In this document: in pieces, positions 17,815 through 26,295 of the stretch
Layout of the letters: each line of letters starts with the position of its first letter
Numbering within the stretch: the first letter of the stretch is position 1
From: JAVXTH01 sp036642795
GTDB lineage: Bacteria > Bacillota_I > Bacilli_A > Erysipelotrichales > Erysipelotrichaceae
Reading direction: 5' to 3'
DNA: 64,000 bases
NCBI GenBank assembly: GCA_036642795.1
Contig: JAVXTH010000001.1
Coordinates: 70,976-134,975 of the forward strand
The notes under the pieces: model-generated
Database searches by the model: none
The model's input: only the letters and a program-made list of their open reading frames with translations
Told to the model about the DNA's origin: nothing
Made by a program: the position numbers and the translations under genes

Positions 17815-18696
17815 ATGCAAAATCAATTTTCAAATGAAACAATGCAATTATTACTACATCGTCAAAAAGATGAAGTAACCGGAGCCATTGTTTATGATAT
17901 TATGGCAAAAAATGAGAAACAAGAAAAAAACAAAAAAATCTTAGCTCAAATGGCAAAAGATGAACGGGAACATGCAGGTATTTGGGCGAACTTTACAAAG
18001 CAAGAAGTAAAACCAAATCGAATGAGAATAAAATGGTTAACCTTTCTAAATTGGTTATTAGGTTTCACCTTTGTATTAAAGATTATCTCGAAAGATGAAC
18101 AAATTGCTCAAGTAGAATATGAAATTCTATCAAAAGATGTTCCAGAAGCAATTAATATTGAAAAAGATGAACGTCGCCATGAACTTGCTTTAATTGAAAT
18201 ATTAGATGAAGAACGACTTCAATATGTAGGTAGTATGGTACTTGGCCTTAACGATGCTTTGGTTGAATTGACAGGAACCATCGCTGGTATGACCTTTGCC
18301 CTTGCCAACACCCAGCTTGTCGCAATGTCTGGTATTATCACTGGAGTATCCGCTACCTTATCGATGGCAGCTAGTAATTACTTAGCGGAACGAGCAGATG
18401 GAAATCCGAATGCGATGAAATCAAGCATGTATACCGGAATCGCTTATTTATGTACGGTTGTACTCTTAGTCCTTCCCTATTTATTCTTTGATTCAGCTCA
18501 TTATATCTATGCTTTGGTTACGATGTTAGGCATTGTAATCTTAATTATATTCTTTTTTAACTTCTATATCAGTGTCGCAAAAGGTTATAATTTCAAAAGT
18601 CGTTTCATGGAAATGGCTACCATTTCCTTAAGTGTTGCAGCGATTTCATTTGTAATCGGTTTACTTGTTAAACAATTCTTAGGCATTGATCTATAA
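17815..18696 (+). CDS. Ferritin-like/VIT1 fusion, predicted Fe(II)/Mn(II) exporter (MbfA-like)
   Basis: A 293-residue protein. The N-terminal half (about 1-140) is a rubrerythrin/ferritin-like helical bundle with di-iron-type ligands in KDEREH and KDERRHE and further glutamates near residues 21 and 100. The C-terminal half is a VIT1/CCC1 membrane domain with five helices; MVLGLNDALVELTG and SMAASNYLAERAD are family motifs. MbfA proteins with this architecture export iron and protect against peroxide. The same role is inferred here. The gene has its own start with GAGGGGCC upstream and precedes a VOC protein by 38 bases. Confidence 0.8.
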   Translation: MQNQFSNETMQLLLHRQKDEVTGAIVYDIMAKNEKQEKNKKILAQMAKDEREHAGIWANFTKQEVKPNRMRIKWLTFLNWLLGFTFVLKIISKDEQIAQVEYEILSKDVPEAINIEKDERRHELALIEILDEERLQYVGSMVLGLNDALVELTGTIAGMTFALANTQLVAMSGIITGVSATLSMAASNYLAERADGNPNAMKSSMYTGIAYLCTVVLLVLPYLFFDSAHYIYALVTMLGIVILIIFFFNFYISVAKGYNFKSRFMEMATISLSVAAISFVIGLLVKQFLGIDL

Positions 18697-18734
18697 TATA
18701 GATAACAATTTATTTTAATAAAGGAGCTAATAAT

Positions 18735-19157
18735 ATGATACAATCCATTGTCCACATTGCTTTAGTTGTAAAGGATTATGATGAAGCAATCGATTTCTAC
18801 ACAAAGAAACTTCACTTTACGTTAATTGAAGATACTTATCAACCCGAGCAAGATAAACGATGGGTCGTAATTGCTCCCCCAGGATCTTGTGGGACAACCA
18901 TTTTACTGGCACGCGCTTCAAAGAGCGAGCAAGAGCCATTTATTGGCAATCAGGCGGGTGGAAGAGTATTCTTATTTCTAGGAACCGATGATTTTTATCG
19001 AGACTACAATGAAATGATGGAAAAAGGTATTACTTTTGTAAGGCCTCCTAAGAAACAAGACTATGGCATTGTGGCTGTCTTTAAGGATCTTTATGGAAAT
19101 CTTTGGGATTTGGTTGAGTTTAATGAAAACCACCCGATGTATCAACGCGTTAAATAA
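18735..19157 (+). CDS. VOC family (glyoxalase/bleomycin-resistance fold) protein
   Basis: A 140-residue protein with both beta-alpha-beta-beta-beta modules: IVHIALVVKDYDEAIDFYTK at the start, and AVFKDLYGNLWDLVEF at the end, which carries the usual C-terminal metal-ligand glutamate. The first histidine (VHIAL) is the probable N-terminal ligand. The substrate cannot be told from sequence. AAAGGAGCTAATA precedes the start. It may be co-transcribed with the VIT1 fusion gene and ends at a bidirectional terminator. Confidence 0.8.
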   Translation: MIQSIVHIALVVKDYDEAIDFYTKKLHFTLIEDTYQPEQDKRWVVIAPPGSCGTTILLARASKSEQEPFIGNQAGGRVFLFLGTDDFYRDYNEMMEKGITFVRPPKKQDYGIVAVFKDLYGNLWDLVEFNENHPMYQRVK

Positions 19158-19170
19158 CTATTAGACAAAG

Positions 19171-19194
19171 AAAAAGACCTTGCGGTCTTTTTTT
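19171..19194. terminator. Bidirectional terminator between VOC and YcxB-like genes
   Basis: Stem AAAAAGACC/GGTCTTTTT with A-run on one side and T-run on the other; serves the convergent genes on both strands. Confidence 0.88.
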
Positions 19195-19714
19195 ACTGTA
19201 ACCATGCGGTTTTAAACGCTTTGATAAATTCATCACTATCATTTTTACTATCAAAAACTCTGATTGGTAATAAAATCGTTTGATGCTTACCATATTGAAA
19301 TACGATTAATTCATTAATTGTCTCAAAGGTAGTCACATCACGATATAAAATATTATGACTCTTATTATCTCGATAAACAAGTTGTTTCTTTTCAAAACGA
19401 AGTTTAACTTCTTGAAAGCCAGTTATATTCATATCCTTTAAAGTATTCTCATTTACCTTATAATTAAAATAAAGAATCCATAGATTAGGAGCAATTAAAT
19501 ACATCCATGCAAAGACTGCGACAACACAGATAATGGAAGGTATTGTTTGCGTATAAAGTCTTCCAAAGATGAAAATAATTAAGATCAATACCGGTACAAA
19601 CCATGCAAAGACCAATTTTCTTTTCATATAGGTTTCACTATTTCTTACTTGATATCTTAAGAAGCTTAAATATTCTTTTGTTTCTAATGTATAAGTAAAT
19701 TGTTGATTGAGCAT
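19193..19714 (-). CDS. YcxB-like membrane protein, copy 1
   Basis: A 173-residue protein with a short soluble start (NQQFTYTLETKEYLSFLRYQ), two membrane helices near residues 35-75, and a C-terminal beta-rich PH-like part with LRFEKKQLVYRD and FQYGKHQTILLPIRVF. This layout fits YcxB-like proteins, whose function is unknown. A clear paralogue lies at 22217-22765 on the same strand. The two flank the SIS/GntR/Nif3 group, suggesting a local duplication. The start follows GGAGGTAGCGT. Confidence 0.65.
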   Translation of the reverse strand: MLNQQFTYTLETKEYLSFLRYQVRNSETYMKRKLVFAWFVPVLILIIFIFGRLYTQTIPSIICVVAVFAWMYLIAPNLWILYFNYKVNENTLKDMNITGFQEVKLRFEKKQLVYRDNKSHNILYRDVTTFETINELIVFQYGKHQTILLPIRVFDSKNDSDEFIKAFKTAWLQ

Positions 19715-19815
19715 ACGCTACCTCCAAAGATGAATAATACTTTTCAGTCAATGGTACAATTGTACACCAAATATCTTCATCGTCAATACTTTTAGGTAGA
19801 ACGTAGCAAGAATTA

Positions 19816-20541
19816 TTATTTATATAATCTTGTATACTTTTCGAAATATATATTATTGTTATCTTCTGTTCCTTCAATATTTAGTGATTGAAATACCGGA
19901 GGAATTTCTCCTGCTTTTAGTATTTCACTGGCACATTCGACACTGATTGATTGAACAATAAAGGAATTCGCCATGGAAGATGTTGGACACATCGTTGCTT
20001 GTAAACCATCTAGTTTAAGACAGCTATCGCCTACTTCACCACAGTTATCAATAACAACATCCGCAATATCCATTAAGTGTTTTCCACTTACATGACGAGC
20101 CGTTGTTGCTTTTGAATGTTTACTACTCGTAATCGCAATGACCTTAGCACCCTTTTTATGCGCTTCTAACGCCATTTCAATTGGATAGGCATTACGTCCT
20201 GAGTTTGAAGCTATTAACAGTACATCCCCTTTGCTAACGCCATAGAGTTCAATTAAGATGCTAGCATAGCCTGGTAGTCGTTCAATAGAACCACTTTTCG
20301 TTGGATGTTCATTTAAAGTTAATTCTGTTGTGAGAATTGGAACCGTAAAGGCCAAACCACCAGCACGGCCATAAAACTCTTCACTAACCGTATGCGAATG
20401 ACCACTACCTGTAACAAAGAATTTATGACCATCTAGATGAGCCTTAGCGATTAAGTCTGCCGCTTTTTTAATTTCTTTGCTTTGTGTTTTTTGAATCTGT
20501 TTCACCACGTTTAAACCTGTTTCAAAAACCTCTTCAATCAT
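19816..20541 (-). CDS. SIS-domain protein of the UPF0309 type, copy 2
   Basis: A 241-residue SIS-fold protein. The sugar-phosphate motifs are VTGSGHSHTVSEEFYGRAGG near residue 43 and LLIASNSGRNAYPIEMAL near 108, with GDSCLKLDGLQATMCPTSS near 170. The closest kin in this window is the copy at 55061-55798, which shares the GRNA and GDS patterns. It follows the GntR gene in the same direction and may be controlled by it, so an amino-sugar or sugar-acid phosphate substrate is plausible. The start follows GGAGGATTATT. Confidence 0.82.
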   Translation of the reverse strand: MIEEVFETGLNVVKQIQKTQSKEIKKAADLIAKAHLDGHKFFVTGSGHSHTVSEEFYGRAGGLAFTVPILTTELTLNEHPTKSGSIERLPGYASILIELYGVSKGDVLLIASNSGRNAYPIEMALEAHKKGAKVIAITSSKHSKATTARHVSGKHLMDIADVVIDNCGEVGDSCLKLDGLQATMCPTSSMANSFIVQSISVECASEILKAGEIPPVFQSLNIEGTEDNNNIYFEKYTRLYK

Positions 20542-20582
20542 AATAATCCTCCTATCATAACCCTTCAGGGTATAAGCTAACT

Positions 20583-21299
20583 TTATATAAGCGTACTCAC
20601 ATTGCTATAAGTATAATGTTCATGATGATAATAAGATGAACCATATTCAATTGCTTGTTGTTGATTGTTATATAACACGGCTTCAACTTCAAGTGCGACT
20701 CCGGTGTTTTGTTCATATAAGGCTTGAGCAATTTCACCACTCACTTCAACCGCTTTTATTTCTTCTTTATTCAATTTTAAAACTTGATGATACGATTCTG
20801 AAAAGACTCGATATAATGAATCATGTTCTAAATCAAAACCCTTCAAATCTTTAATATAAGCAACGGGAACATATAATGTTTCATATACCATTGCGATATC
20901 ATCTCCATAACGAATTCGCTTTAAATGATGACATAAATCATTTACTTTTATGCCTAACTTCCTTGCCACGATTTCATCGGCTTTAATTTCTTCCAGACAT
21001 AATATTTTACTGCTTACTTTAAATTTTCTAGCTTCCATTTGTTGTGTAAAACTACGAATTTTACTATCTCTTTGAAAATTAAGTGGTGCTACAAAGGCCC
21101 CTCTTCCATCAATGCGATACAACAATCCTTTCACAATCAATTGATCAATCACTTGTCGAATGGTCATTCTAGATACTTTAAAACGTTCCGTAAGTTCTCT
21201 TTCACTTGGTAGTTTTTCATTTTCTAAGAACTGTTTGTTAACAATTTCTTTTTCAATCCTTTGCATAATTACTTCATATTTACGTTTATTTTCACTCAT
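20583..21299 (-). CDS. GntR/HutC family transcription regulator with UTRA domain
   Basis: About 238 residues. The N-terminal winged helix is clear (LPSERELTERFKVSRMTIRQ). The C-terminal UTRA ligand domain includes YETLYVPVAYIKDL and ends with AIEYGSSYYHHEHYTY, a pattern typical for NagR/DasR-like regulators that sense amino-sugar phosphates. I start it at the ATG 21299 behind GGGTGAACTT rather than the GTG at 21311. It is divergent from the Nif3-like gene. A 14-base palindrome with the GTCTAGAC core of this family lies in the shared region, making autoregulation likely. Confidence 0.85.
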   Translation of the reverse strand: MSENKRKYEVIMQRIEKEIVNKQFLENEKLPSERELTERFKVSRMTIRQVIDQLIVKGLLYRIDGRGAFVAPLNFQRDSKIRSFTQQMEARKFKVSSKILCLEEIKADEIVARKLGIKVNDLCHHLKRIRYGDDIAMVYETLYVPVAYIKDLKGFDLEHDSLYRVFSESYHQVLKLNKEEIKAVEVSGEIAQALYEQNTGVALEVEAVLYNNQQQAIEYGSSYYHHEHYTYSNVSTLI

Positions 21300-21385
21300 A
21301 AGTTCACCCACTTTACTTATTCATTCTATTATCAATGAAATCCTTTGCTTTTTAACATAATTTAAGTATAATATAATATATAAAG

Positions 21386-21399
21386 ATTGTCTAGACAAT
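21386..21399. promoter_or_regulatory. Likely GntR/HutC operator
   Basis: Perfect palindrome ATTGTCTAGACAAT. The core GTCTAGAC is shared with known NagR/DasR sites. It lies just downstream of AT-rich -10-like sequence and 20 bases before the Nif3-like gene. Confidence 0.65.
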
Positions 21400-21419
21400 T
21401 TTAGAAAGAATGGTGAAGA

Positions 21420-22202
21420 ATGAAAGTTCAAGATGTGATGAATCATTTAGAAGCAACTGGTACTTGGGTTAATTGGGATGAATCAAGAGATTATCTTTTA
21501 TATGGAGATAGCAATCAAACCATCACAAAAGTTGGTGTTTGTTGGGTTGCGACAATGCAAGTGATTGAACAAGCACTTCATGAAGGTATTAATTTTATTA
21601 TTTCTCATGAAAATCCGTTTTATCATGCGACTACTTCCCCACAACGTCTAGTTTCTAACAGTATTAATCTTAAGAAGCATTTACTTGATCAAGGTAATAT
21701 TGCGGTTTATCGCTGTCATGATGTTTGGGATAAAATACCGGAATATGGAGTAAGTGATCAATGGGCAAAGCGACTTGGTTTTGATTTCAAACGTGAAACT
21801 ACCTCTTATCTACAATCGGCTATTATTCCTGAAATGAGTGTGAAGCAATTAGCTCAACACGTCGCTCATTGTTTAAAACAGGATGGTGAAGATGGTGTCA
21901 TTGTATTAGGTAATCTAGATAATAAAGTAACTCGTTTAGCAATGGGAACCGGTGCTGCTACGAATATCTTTGAGATGTTAAAGGAATGTTGTGATGTTGT
22001 CATTGTCAGTGATGATGGAATTAGTAATTACTACCAAGCTCAATATGCGATTGATAATGAATTACCGATGATTATTGTCAATCATGCTGGTTGTGAAATA
22101 TGTGGATTAAAAGCAATGGAAGCTTATTTCCATAAAGTCATGCCCGAATTAGATGTAACGTATTTAAAGGAAGGTTACAAGTTTCAATATATCGTCGACT
22201 AA
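21420..22202 (+). CDS. Nif3-like dinuclear metal centre protein
   Basis: A 260-residue Nif3/YbgI family protein, members of which form hexameric rings with two metals per subunit. Visible features are GVCWVATMQVIEQALHEG, FIISHENPFY (in place of the usual SHHP), VYRCHDVWD, LAMGTGAAT near residue 175, and the closing IIVNHAGCEICGLKAM. The start follows AATGGTGAAGA. It faces the GntR gene across the operator, so the regulator probably controls it too. The reaction is unknown; pairing with a SIS protein hints at sugar-phosphate or cofactor chemistry. A bidirectional terminator follows at once. Confidence 0.8.
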   Translation: MKVQDVMNHLEATGTWVNWDESRDYLLYGDSNQTITKVGVCWVATMQVIEQALHEGINFIISHENPFYHATTSPQRLVSNSINLKKHLLDQGNIAVYRCHDVWDKIPEYGVSDQWAKRLGFDFKRETTSYLQSAIIPEMSVKQLAQHVAHCLKQDGEDGVIVLGNLDNKVTRLAMGTGAATNIFEMLKECCDVVIVSDDGISNYYQAQYAIDNELPMIIVNHAGCEICGLKAMEAYFHKVMPELDVTYLKEGYKFQYIVD

Positions 22203-22249
22203 AAAAAAGAAGGACTTTATCCCTCAACGGAAGAAGTTCTTCTTTTTGT
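22201..22249. terminator. Bidirectional terminator overlapping the end of YcxB-like copy 2
   Basis: Stem AAGAAGGACTT/AAGTTCTTCTT with A-run left and T-run right, serving the convergent Nif3-like and YcxB-like genes. Confidence 0.8.
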
Positions 22250-22765
22250 TTCGCCCCATGCTATTTCAAATTCTTTGATAAAGGCTTTTATTTGTTCTTG
22301 GTTGTCAAATACTCGAAATGGTAATAATATAGTTTGCTGTTTCCCATATTGAAATACAAATAAGTCTTCAAGTGGTGAAAAAGCAAGAATATCTTTATAA
22401 AGAATCGTATGATTATTTTGATCATGATAAACCAATTGTTTTTCTTCAAAATGAATCTTAACTTCTTTAAAACCTGTAATATTCATTTTTTTCAATGTAT
22501 CATCATTGATCCGATGATTAAAATAAGAGACCCATAAGGTTGGCGCAAATGAAAACATCCAAAGCATCGCAACCGCAATTGCGAAAAGATTCCATACTAG
22601 CTTTGTATAAAGATTCGTGAAAATCATTGTACATAAAATAAGCGCTGGTAAACTGGTTCTTAATAAAAGTTTCTTTCCTTGAAATTCTCTAGAATTTCTT
22701 AATTGATATTTAAGAAAACTTAGATATTCCTCATTTTTTAAGGTAAATGTGAATTGTTGATTCAT
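22217..22765 (-). CDS. YcxB-like membrane protein, copy 2
   Basis: About 182 residues, paralogous to the protein at 19193-19714: shared NQQFTFTL, EEYLSFLKYQLRNS, KKMNITGFKEVKIHFEEKQLVY and FQYGKQQTILLPFRVFD. It has two membrane helices near residues 35-75. I start it at 22765 because AGGAGGACGTTTA lies just before. The extra C-terminal residues (TKRRTSSVEG) are encoded inside the terminator hairpin, so the end may be a recent extension. Function unknown. Confidence 0.65.
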   Translation of the reverse strand: MNQQFTFTLKNEEYLSFLKYQLRNSREFQGKKLLLRTSLPALILCTMIFTNLYTKLVWNLFAIAVAMLWMFSFAPTLWVSYFNHRINDDTLKKMNITGFKEVKIHFEEKQLVYHDQNNHTILYKDILAFSPLEDLFVFQYGKQQTILLPFRVFDNQEQIKAFIKEFEIAWGETKRRTSSVEG

Positions 22766-22825
22766 TAAACGTCCTCCTATAATTAATCCTACGATACTAT
22801 CTTTAATATAAACCATTTGAATAGA

Positions 22826-22854
22826 ATAAGAAAGTGGGCGAGCCCACTTTCTTG
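22826..22854 (-). terminator. Hairpin after nanE
   Basis: Strong stem AAGAAAGTGGGC/GCCCACTTTCTT; the following - strand tract is T-rich but not a pure T-run. Confidence 0.65.
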
Positions 22855-22855
22855 A

Positions 22856-23569
22856 TTATTTTTGATGATATTTGTTGTTGAAGTTGACAAAACGCTCGGT
22901 TATTAAGTGAGGTCTTGTAACGGCTGTACCGATGGTAATAATATCCGCACCAGCATCTAACATATCTTGCATATCTTTAAGTTCCCAAATACGACCTTCC
23001 CCATTAATCGGAAGATTGATTTTCTTTTTCAAAGATTTAATCATTTCAATGTTAGGTCCATCACTTTTTTGATTGATTGATTCACTTGTATAGCCACTCA
23101 GCGTTGTCGAAATAATGTCGATAAATCCAGTTTCCGCAACTTTGATCGCTTCTTCTTCTGTAGCAAGATCCGCCATAATTGCGATGTGTGGATAATCTTT
23201 CTTTATATGTTCCAACAATTTATATAATTCATCAAAGCTTCGGCTCTTTCGAATGGTGCAATCCAATGCGATAATATCCGCACCAGCTTCAATTATTTCT
23301 ACCGCCGACTCATAAGTAGGCGTTATAAATATTTCTTCTAAAGGATCACCATCACCAAACTTTTTATTAATGCCAACAATTGGGAGATCGCATACAGAAC
23401 GAATTGCTCTGATATCTTGAGGCCAGCAACCACGTATGCCACTTGCGCCTCCCATGACAGCACACTGTGCCATCCGTTTCATATTTTCAGAACCATATAA
23501 AGGAGTATCTTCATATGCCTGACAAGAAATCACAAGTCCATTCATTAGTTTTTTTACTGATTCATGCAT
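22856..23569 (-). CDS. nanE: N-acetylmannosamine-6-phosphate 2-epimerase
   Basis: Converts ManNAc-6-phosphate to GlcNAc-6-phosphate. The TIM-barrel family pattern is clear: NGLVISCQAYEDTPLYG at the start, RGCWPQDIRAIR near residue 45, ALDCTIRKS near 115, and GRIW plus ITIGTAVTRP at the end. I start it at 23569 because GGGAGGG lies 9 bases upstream. It is last in the operon of a mannose-family PTS. With no sialate lyase or kinase present, the PTS rather than sialic acid breakdown is the likely source of its substrate. Confidence 0.92.
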   Translation of the reverse strand: MHESVKKLMNGLVISCQAYEDTPLYGSENMKRMAQCAVMGGASGIRGCWPQDIRAIRSVCDLPIVGINKKFGDGDPLEEIFITPTYESAVEIIEAGADIIALDCTIRKSRSFDELYKLLEHIKKDYPHIAIMADLATEEEAIKVAETGFIDIISTTLSGYTSESINQKSDGPNIEMIKSLKKKINLPINGEGRIWELKDMQDMLDAGADIITIGTAVTRPHLITERFVNFNNKYHQK

Positions 23570-23615
23570 AATTATTAACCCTCCCAATCATTATCACACG
23601 AATAAAATATTCAAG

Positions 23616-24443
23616 TTAAACAGTTAGGATTGTAGTAAAGTAACCTACGACAGCTACGACAGCAAAGAACAACATCATTTTGTTGATTGTCCATTTTCTC
23701 TTTACCATTAAATAGTAAGCTAAGAATGCCATCAATAATACCGATAATTTAGGTAATAAAGAATCTAATACAGATCCAAGTTTAATTACTAAATCACCTT
23801 GTTTATACATTAAACCGATGTTTACATTTGTATAAGAAGCAGTAACCGCTCCTACAACAACTAAACCAACGATTTCAGCTGCTTTTGTTACTTTATCTTT
23901 TAAACCACCAGCAAGAACCATTTGAGCAGCATTCGCACCGGCTTTACTACCATAAGAGAATAAGAACCAAGTTAATGGAAGCATAATTCCTAAGAATACA
24001 AAGATATAGAATAATGGACCAACAATCTCTCCATTTTTACACATACCCATCGCAATGGATAATAGAATTGGACATAATGTTCCTGGTAATAATGAATCAC
24101 CGATACCAGCAAATGGTCCCATTAAAGCTGTTTTAATCGCATTGATAAATTCTGGAGATACATCACCACCAGCAGCACGTTCTGCTTCCATTCCAAGAAC
24201 GATACCAGGAACGATACTACCTAAGTTTGGTTCTGTATTAAAGAAAATTGTATGACGAGCTAGCATTTCTTTTTGTGCTTCAAGATCGCCAGGGTATAAA
24301 TCTTCACGTACATCGGCAAGCATTTTAACAATGGCAGGTCCTTCCATACGTTCAAAGTTTTGTACGGATAAGTTCCAAAACATCCAGTCTAAATATGCTC
24401 TACGAACTACTTTTTTAGAAAGTATACTTTTTACTTCTGCCAT
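23616..24443 (-). CDS. Mannose-family PTS IID component
   Basis: Membrane subunit of a mannose/fructose/sorbose-type phosphotransferase system; with IIC it forms the sugar channel. The 275 residues show the family pattern: WNLSVQNFERMEGPA near residue 25, AAGGDVSPEFI, MGPFAGIGDSLLPG near 110 and several C-terminal membrane helices. It starts 2 bases after IIC and is followed by nanE. Context suggests an N-acetylated hexosamine as substrate (inference). Confidence 0.9.
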   Translation of the reverse strand: MAEVKSILSKKVVRRAYLDWMFWNLSVQNFERMEGPAIVKMLADVREDLYPGDLEAQKEMLARHTIFFNTEPNLGSIVPGIVLGMEAERAAGGDVSPEFINAIKTALMGPFAGIGDSLLPGTLCPILLSIAMGMCKNGEIVGPLFYIFVFLGIMLPLTWFLFSYGSKAGANAAQMVLAGGLKDKVTKAAEIVGLVVVGAVTASYTNVNIGLMYKQGDLVIKLGSVLDSLLPKLSVLLMAFLAYYLMVKRKWTINKMMLFFAVVAVVGYFTTILTV

Positions 24444-24445
24444 GA

Positions 24446-25219
24446 TTAAGCACTCTCCTTTTCACTTACGCTGGTATCTTTACCATATTTAAAGTCAATA
24501 TAAGCTAAGACACAGGCAACGATAACAATTGGAATAATTTCAATTTTACCAGCAGCAACCATGATAAATCCAAATACGAAATAGATTAAATCAAAGTTAC
24601 TCTTAACAATCATCTTCAACAATAACATGAATCCAATTAATGGTAACATACTAGCGAAGATCTGTAGAATACTTGTGAACCAAGCAGGTATTACGGCAAC
24701 GATATCAGCAACAACGCTTGCTCCAAAGTAGTTAATTAAGAAAATTGGTGTAAAACGGAAAGCGAAGTTTGTAATCTGTCCAACAATTGGGATTCTTGAT
24801 GCAGCTGTTAATTTACCAGCATCAATCAAGGCATCTTGACGGTGAACGAAGTATAAGTTAATCGCAACCGTTGAATAAACAGCAGCAACGCCTAACATAC
24901 TTAGAGGTACAGCTAATGCTAATGCATATTCTTTACCAGCTCCTGCCACCATTGCTAATGGAATACCGATCCATGCAGCATAGTTGACATCGGCAGGCAT
25001 TGCTCCACCTGGTGTAACTAAACCAATATACAACGCTTGTACAGCAGCACCTAAAATGATACCAGTTTGTACATCGCCTAAAATAATACCAATAACCATA
25101 CCTGAAACTAATGGTCTACCTAGTGTATACCAACCACCTAGTCCACCCATTAAAACGGGTGAATAAATAGAAGCCATCCAGCCGAGCATTCCTAATAATA
25201 AGGCTTGAATTATAGACAT
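24446..25219 (-). CDS. Mannose-family PTS IIC component
   Basis: A 257-residue membrane protein with about seven or eight helices. Family-like motifs are MGGLGGWYTLGRPLVSGMV, GAAVQALYIG and GGAMPADVNYAAWIG. It acts with IID as translocator for the sugar. It lies 15 bases after IIB and 2 before IID in an IIA-IIB-IIC-IID-nanE operon. The start follows GAGGAGGGACTTTAG. Confidence 0.9.
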   Translation of the reverse strand: MSIIQALLLGMLGWMASIYSPVLMGGLGGWYTLGRPLVSGMVIGIILGDVQTGIILGAAVQALYIGLVTPGGAMPADVNYAAWIGIPLAMVAGAGKEYALALAVPLSMLGVAAVYSTVAINLYFVHRQDALIDAGKLTAASRIPIVGQITNFAFRFTPIFLINYFGASVVADIVAVIPAWFTSILQIFASMLPLIGFMLLLKMIVKSNFDLIYFVFGFIMVAAGKIEIIPIVIVACVLAYIDFKYGKDTSVSEKESA

Positions 25220-25234
25220 CTAAAGTCCCTCCTC

Positions 25235-25717
25235 TTAAAATTTATTTTTGATTTCGTCCCATTCAACAGTTTTCTGTGATGGAACTTGACGGAAATAAAC
25301 GTGAATTCCTTGTGCGACAAGTTCTTTTACAGACTCCGCTTCTTCCGCCAATAGATGAGTCGTTGGTGTTGCTGGTGTTGTTCCTTTACGATTACTCATC
25401 GGTCCAACATTTAACTCATCGTTCATGTCACTCATTTCTTTACGAAGTTCAACATAAGTTGTTGGACTTTTCATTAAAACTAATGTTTTAACATCATTTG
25501 ACATCGCTTCACGAATATGTGAAATTGAGTCTTTGATCGTAAATACATCTGCTGACATTGAAGGTGGAACAGCAGTTTTAAATACTGTTTTTAAAATTGC
25601 ATTTGTTGCTGTAAAATCATCAATTACGATTATTCTAGCAATTTCATATTCCTGAGTAATTACAGTCATACATTGACCATGAATAAGTCGATCATCACAA
25701 CGCACAAGTGTTAGCAT
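25235..25717 (-). CDS. Mannose-family PTS IIB component
   Basis: A 160-residue cytoplasmic phosphocarrier. The phosphorylated histidine is in RCDDRLIHGQ (His13), the hallmark of the family. It passes phosphate from IIA to the incoming sugar. It lies 19 bases after IIA and 15 before IIC. The start follows AGGAGGGAATTAAT. Confidence 0.92.
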   Translation of the reverse strand: MLTLVRCDDRLIHGQCMTVITQEYEIARIIVIDDFTATNAILKTVFKTAVPPSMSADVFTIKDSISHIREAMSNDVKTLVLMKSPTTYVELRKEMSDMNDELNVGPMSNRKGTTPATPTTHLLAEEAESVKELVAQGIHVYFRQVPSQKTVEWDEIKNKF

Positions 25718-25736
25718 ATTAATTCCCTCCTAATAG

Positions 25737-26144
25737 CTACTGAAACATTTCTTTCATGCTTACAATTTTCATACTTTCTTTTGCATTTGTTAAAGAAGCT
25801 TCTAATAGTTCTTTAACATTTTCAGCGTTATCACGCTGTAAAACGATTTCTAATAAAATGGGTAAATTAACACCAGTTATGATAGAAGTATCAAATTTTG
25901 CCAATCCTGCTGCGGAAGCATTAAATGGTGTTGCGCCAAATAAATCAACTAAGAAAACATATTTTTCATTGCGATCTTCATATTGTTTCGCAATTGCTGT
26001 TAATTTTTCACTAAGCTCTAACATGTCTTCTCCAGGCTGAAATCCAAAAACATCAAAGTTTTCTTGTTTCCCCGTAATCATCTCAACTGCATCTTTGATG
26101 CCCTGTGCAAAATTCGAATGAGTACAAACGACAATACCTAACAT
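25737..26144 (-). CDS. Mannose-family PTS IIA component
   Basis: About 135 residues. The first phosphorylated histidine is His9 in GIVVCTHSNFAQG; the FLVDLFGATPFNAS segment near residue 70 is also diagnostic. It takes phosphate from HPr. I start it at 26144 behind GGAGGTAGAA. It is first gene of the PTS-nanE operon, with a good promoter at 26219-26247 and a palindrome at the predicted start of transcription. Confidence 0.92.
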   Translation of the reverse strand: MLGIVVCTHSNFAQGIKDAVEMITGKQENFDVFGFQPGEDMLELSEKLTAIAKQYEDRNEKYVFLVDLFGATPFNASAAGLAKFDTSIITGVNLPILLEIVLQRDNAENVKELLEASLTNAKESMKIVSMKEMFQ

Positions 26145-26166
26145 TTCTACCTCCTTTTCCACACTT

Positions 26167-26178
26167 AGGAGCGCTCCT
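26167..26178. repeat. Palindrome in the PTS leader
   Basis: AGGAGCGCTCCT, a perfect 12-base palindrome about 25 bases before the IIA start. It could hold the ribosome site or be an operator half. Confidence 0.4.
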
Positions 26179-26194
26179 CTTTGTGTGCTTTGAA

Positions 26195-26209
26195 TGGAGT
26201 ATCACTCCA
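26195..26209. promoter_or_regulatory. Putative repressor operator of the PTS-nanE operon
   Basis: TGGAGTATCACTCCA, a perfect inverted repeat placed 10 bases downstream of the -10, where a bound protein would block initiation. The divergent-side neighbour encodes an RpiR regulator. Confidence 0.55.
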
Positions 26210-26218
26210 CCTATCTAC

Positions 26219-26247
26219 ATTTTAACAAATAATTATTGAATTGTAAA
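26219..26247 (-). promoter_or_regulatory. Promoter of the PTS-nanE operon
   Basis: TTTACA and TAAAAT on the - strand with a 17-base spacer. Confidence 0.75.
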
Positions 26248-26295
26248 GCCTTACATGAACTTTTTTTACAAGTCAAAATCAAATAATGAAGTTTC

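Noticed and set aside
19638..19877. A 79-codon - strand frame overlapping SIS copy 2 and a YcxB-like gene
   Set aside because: It overlaps two well-supported genes in another frame and has no start signal or family likeness.
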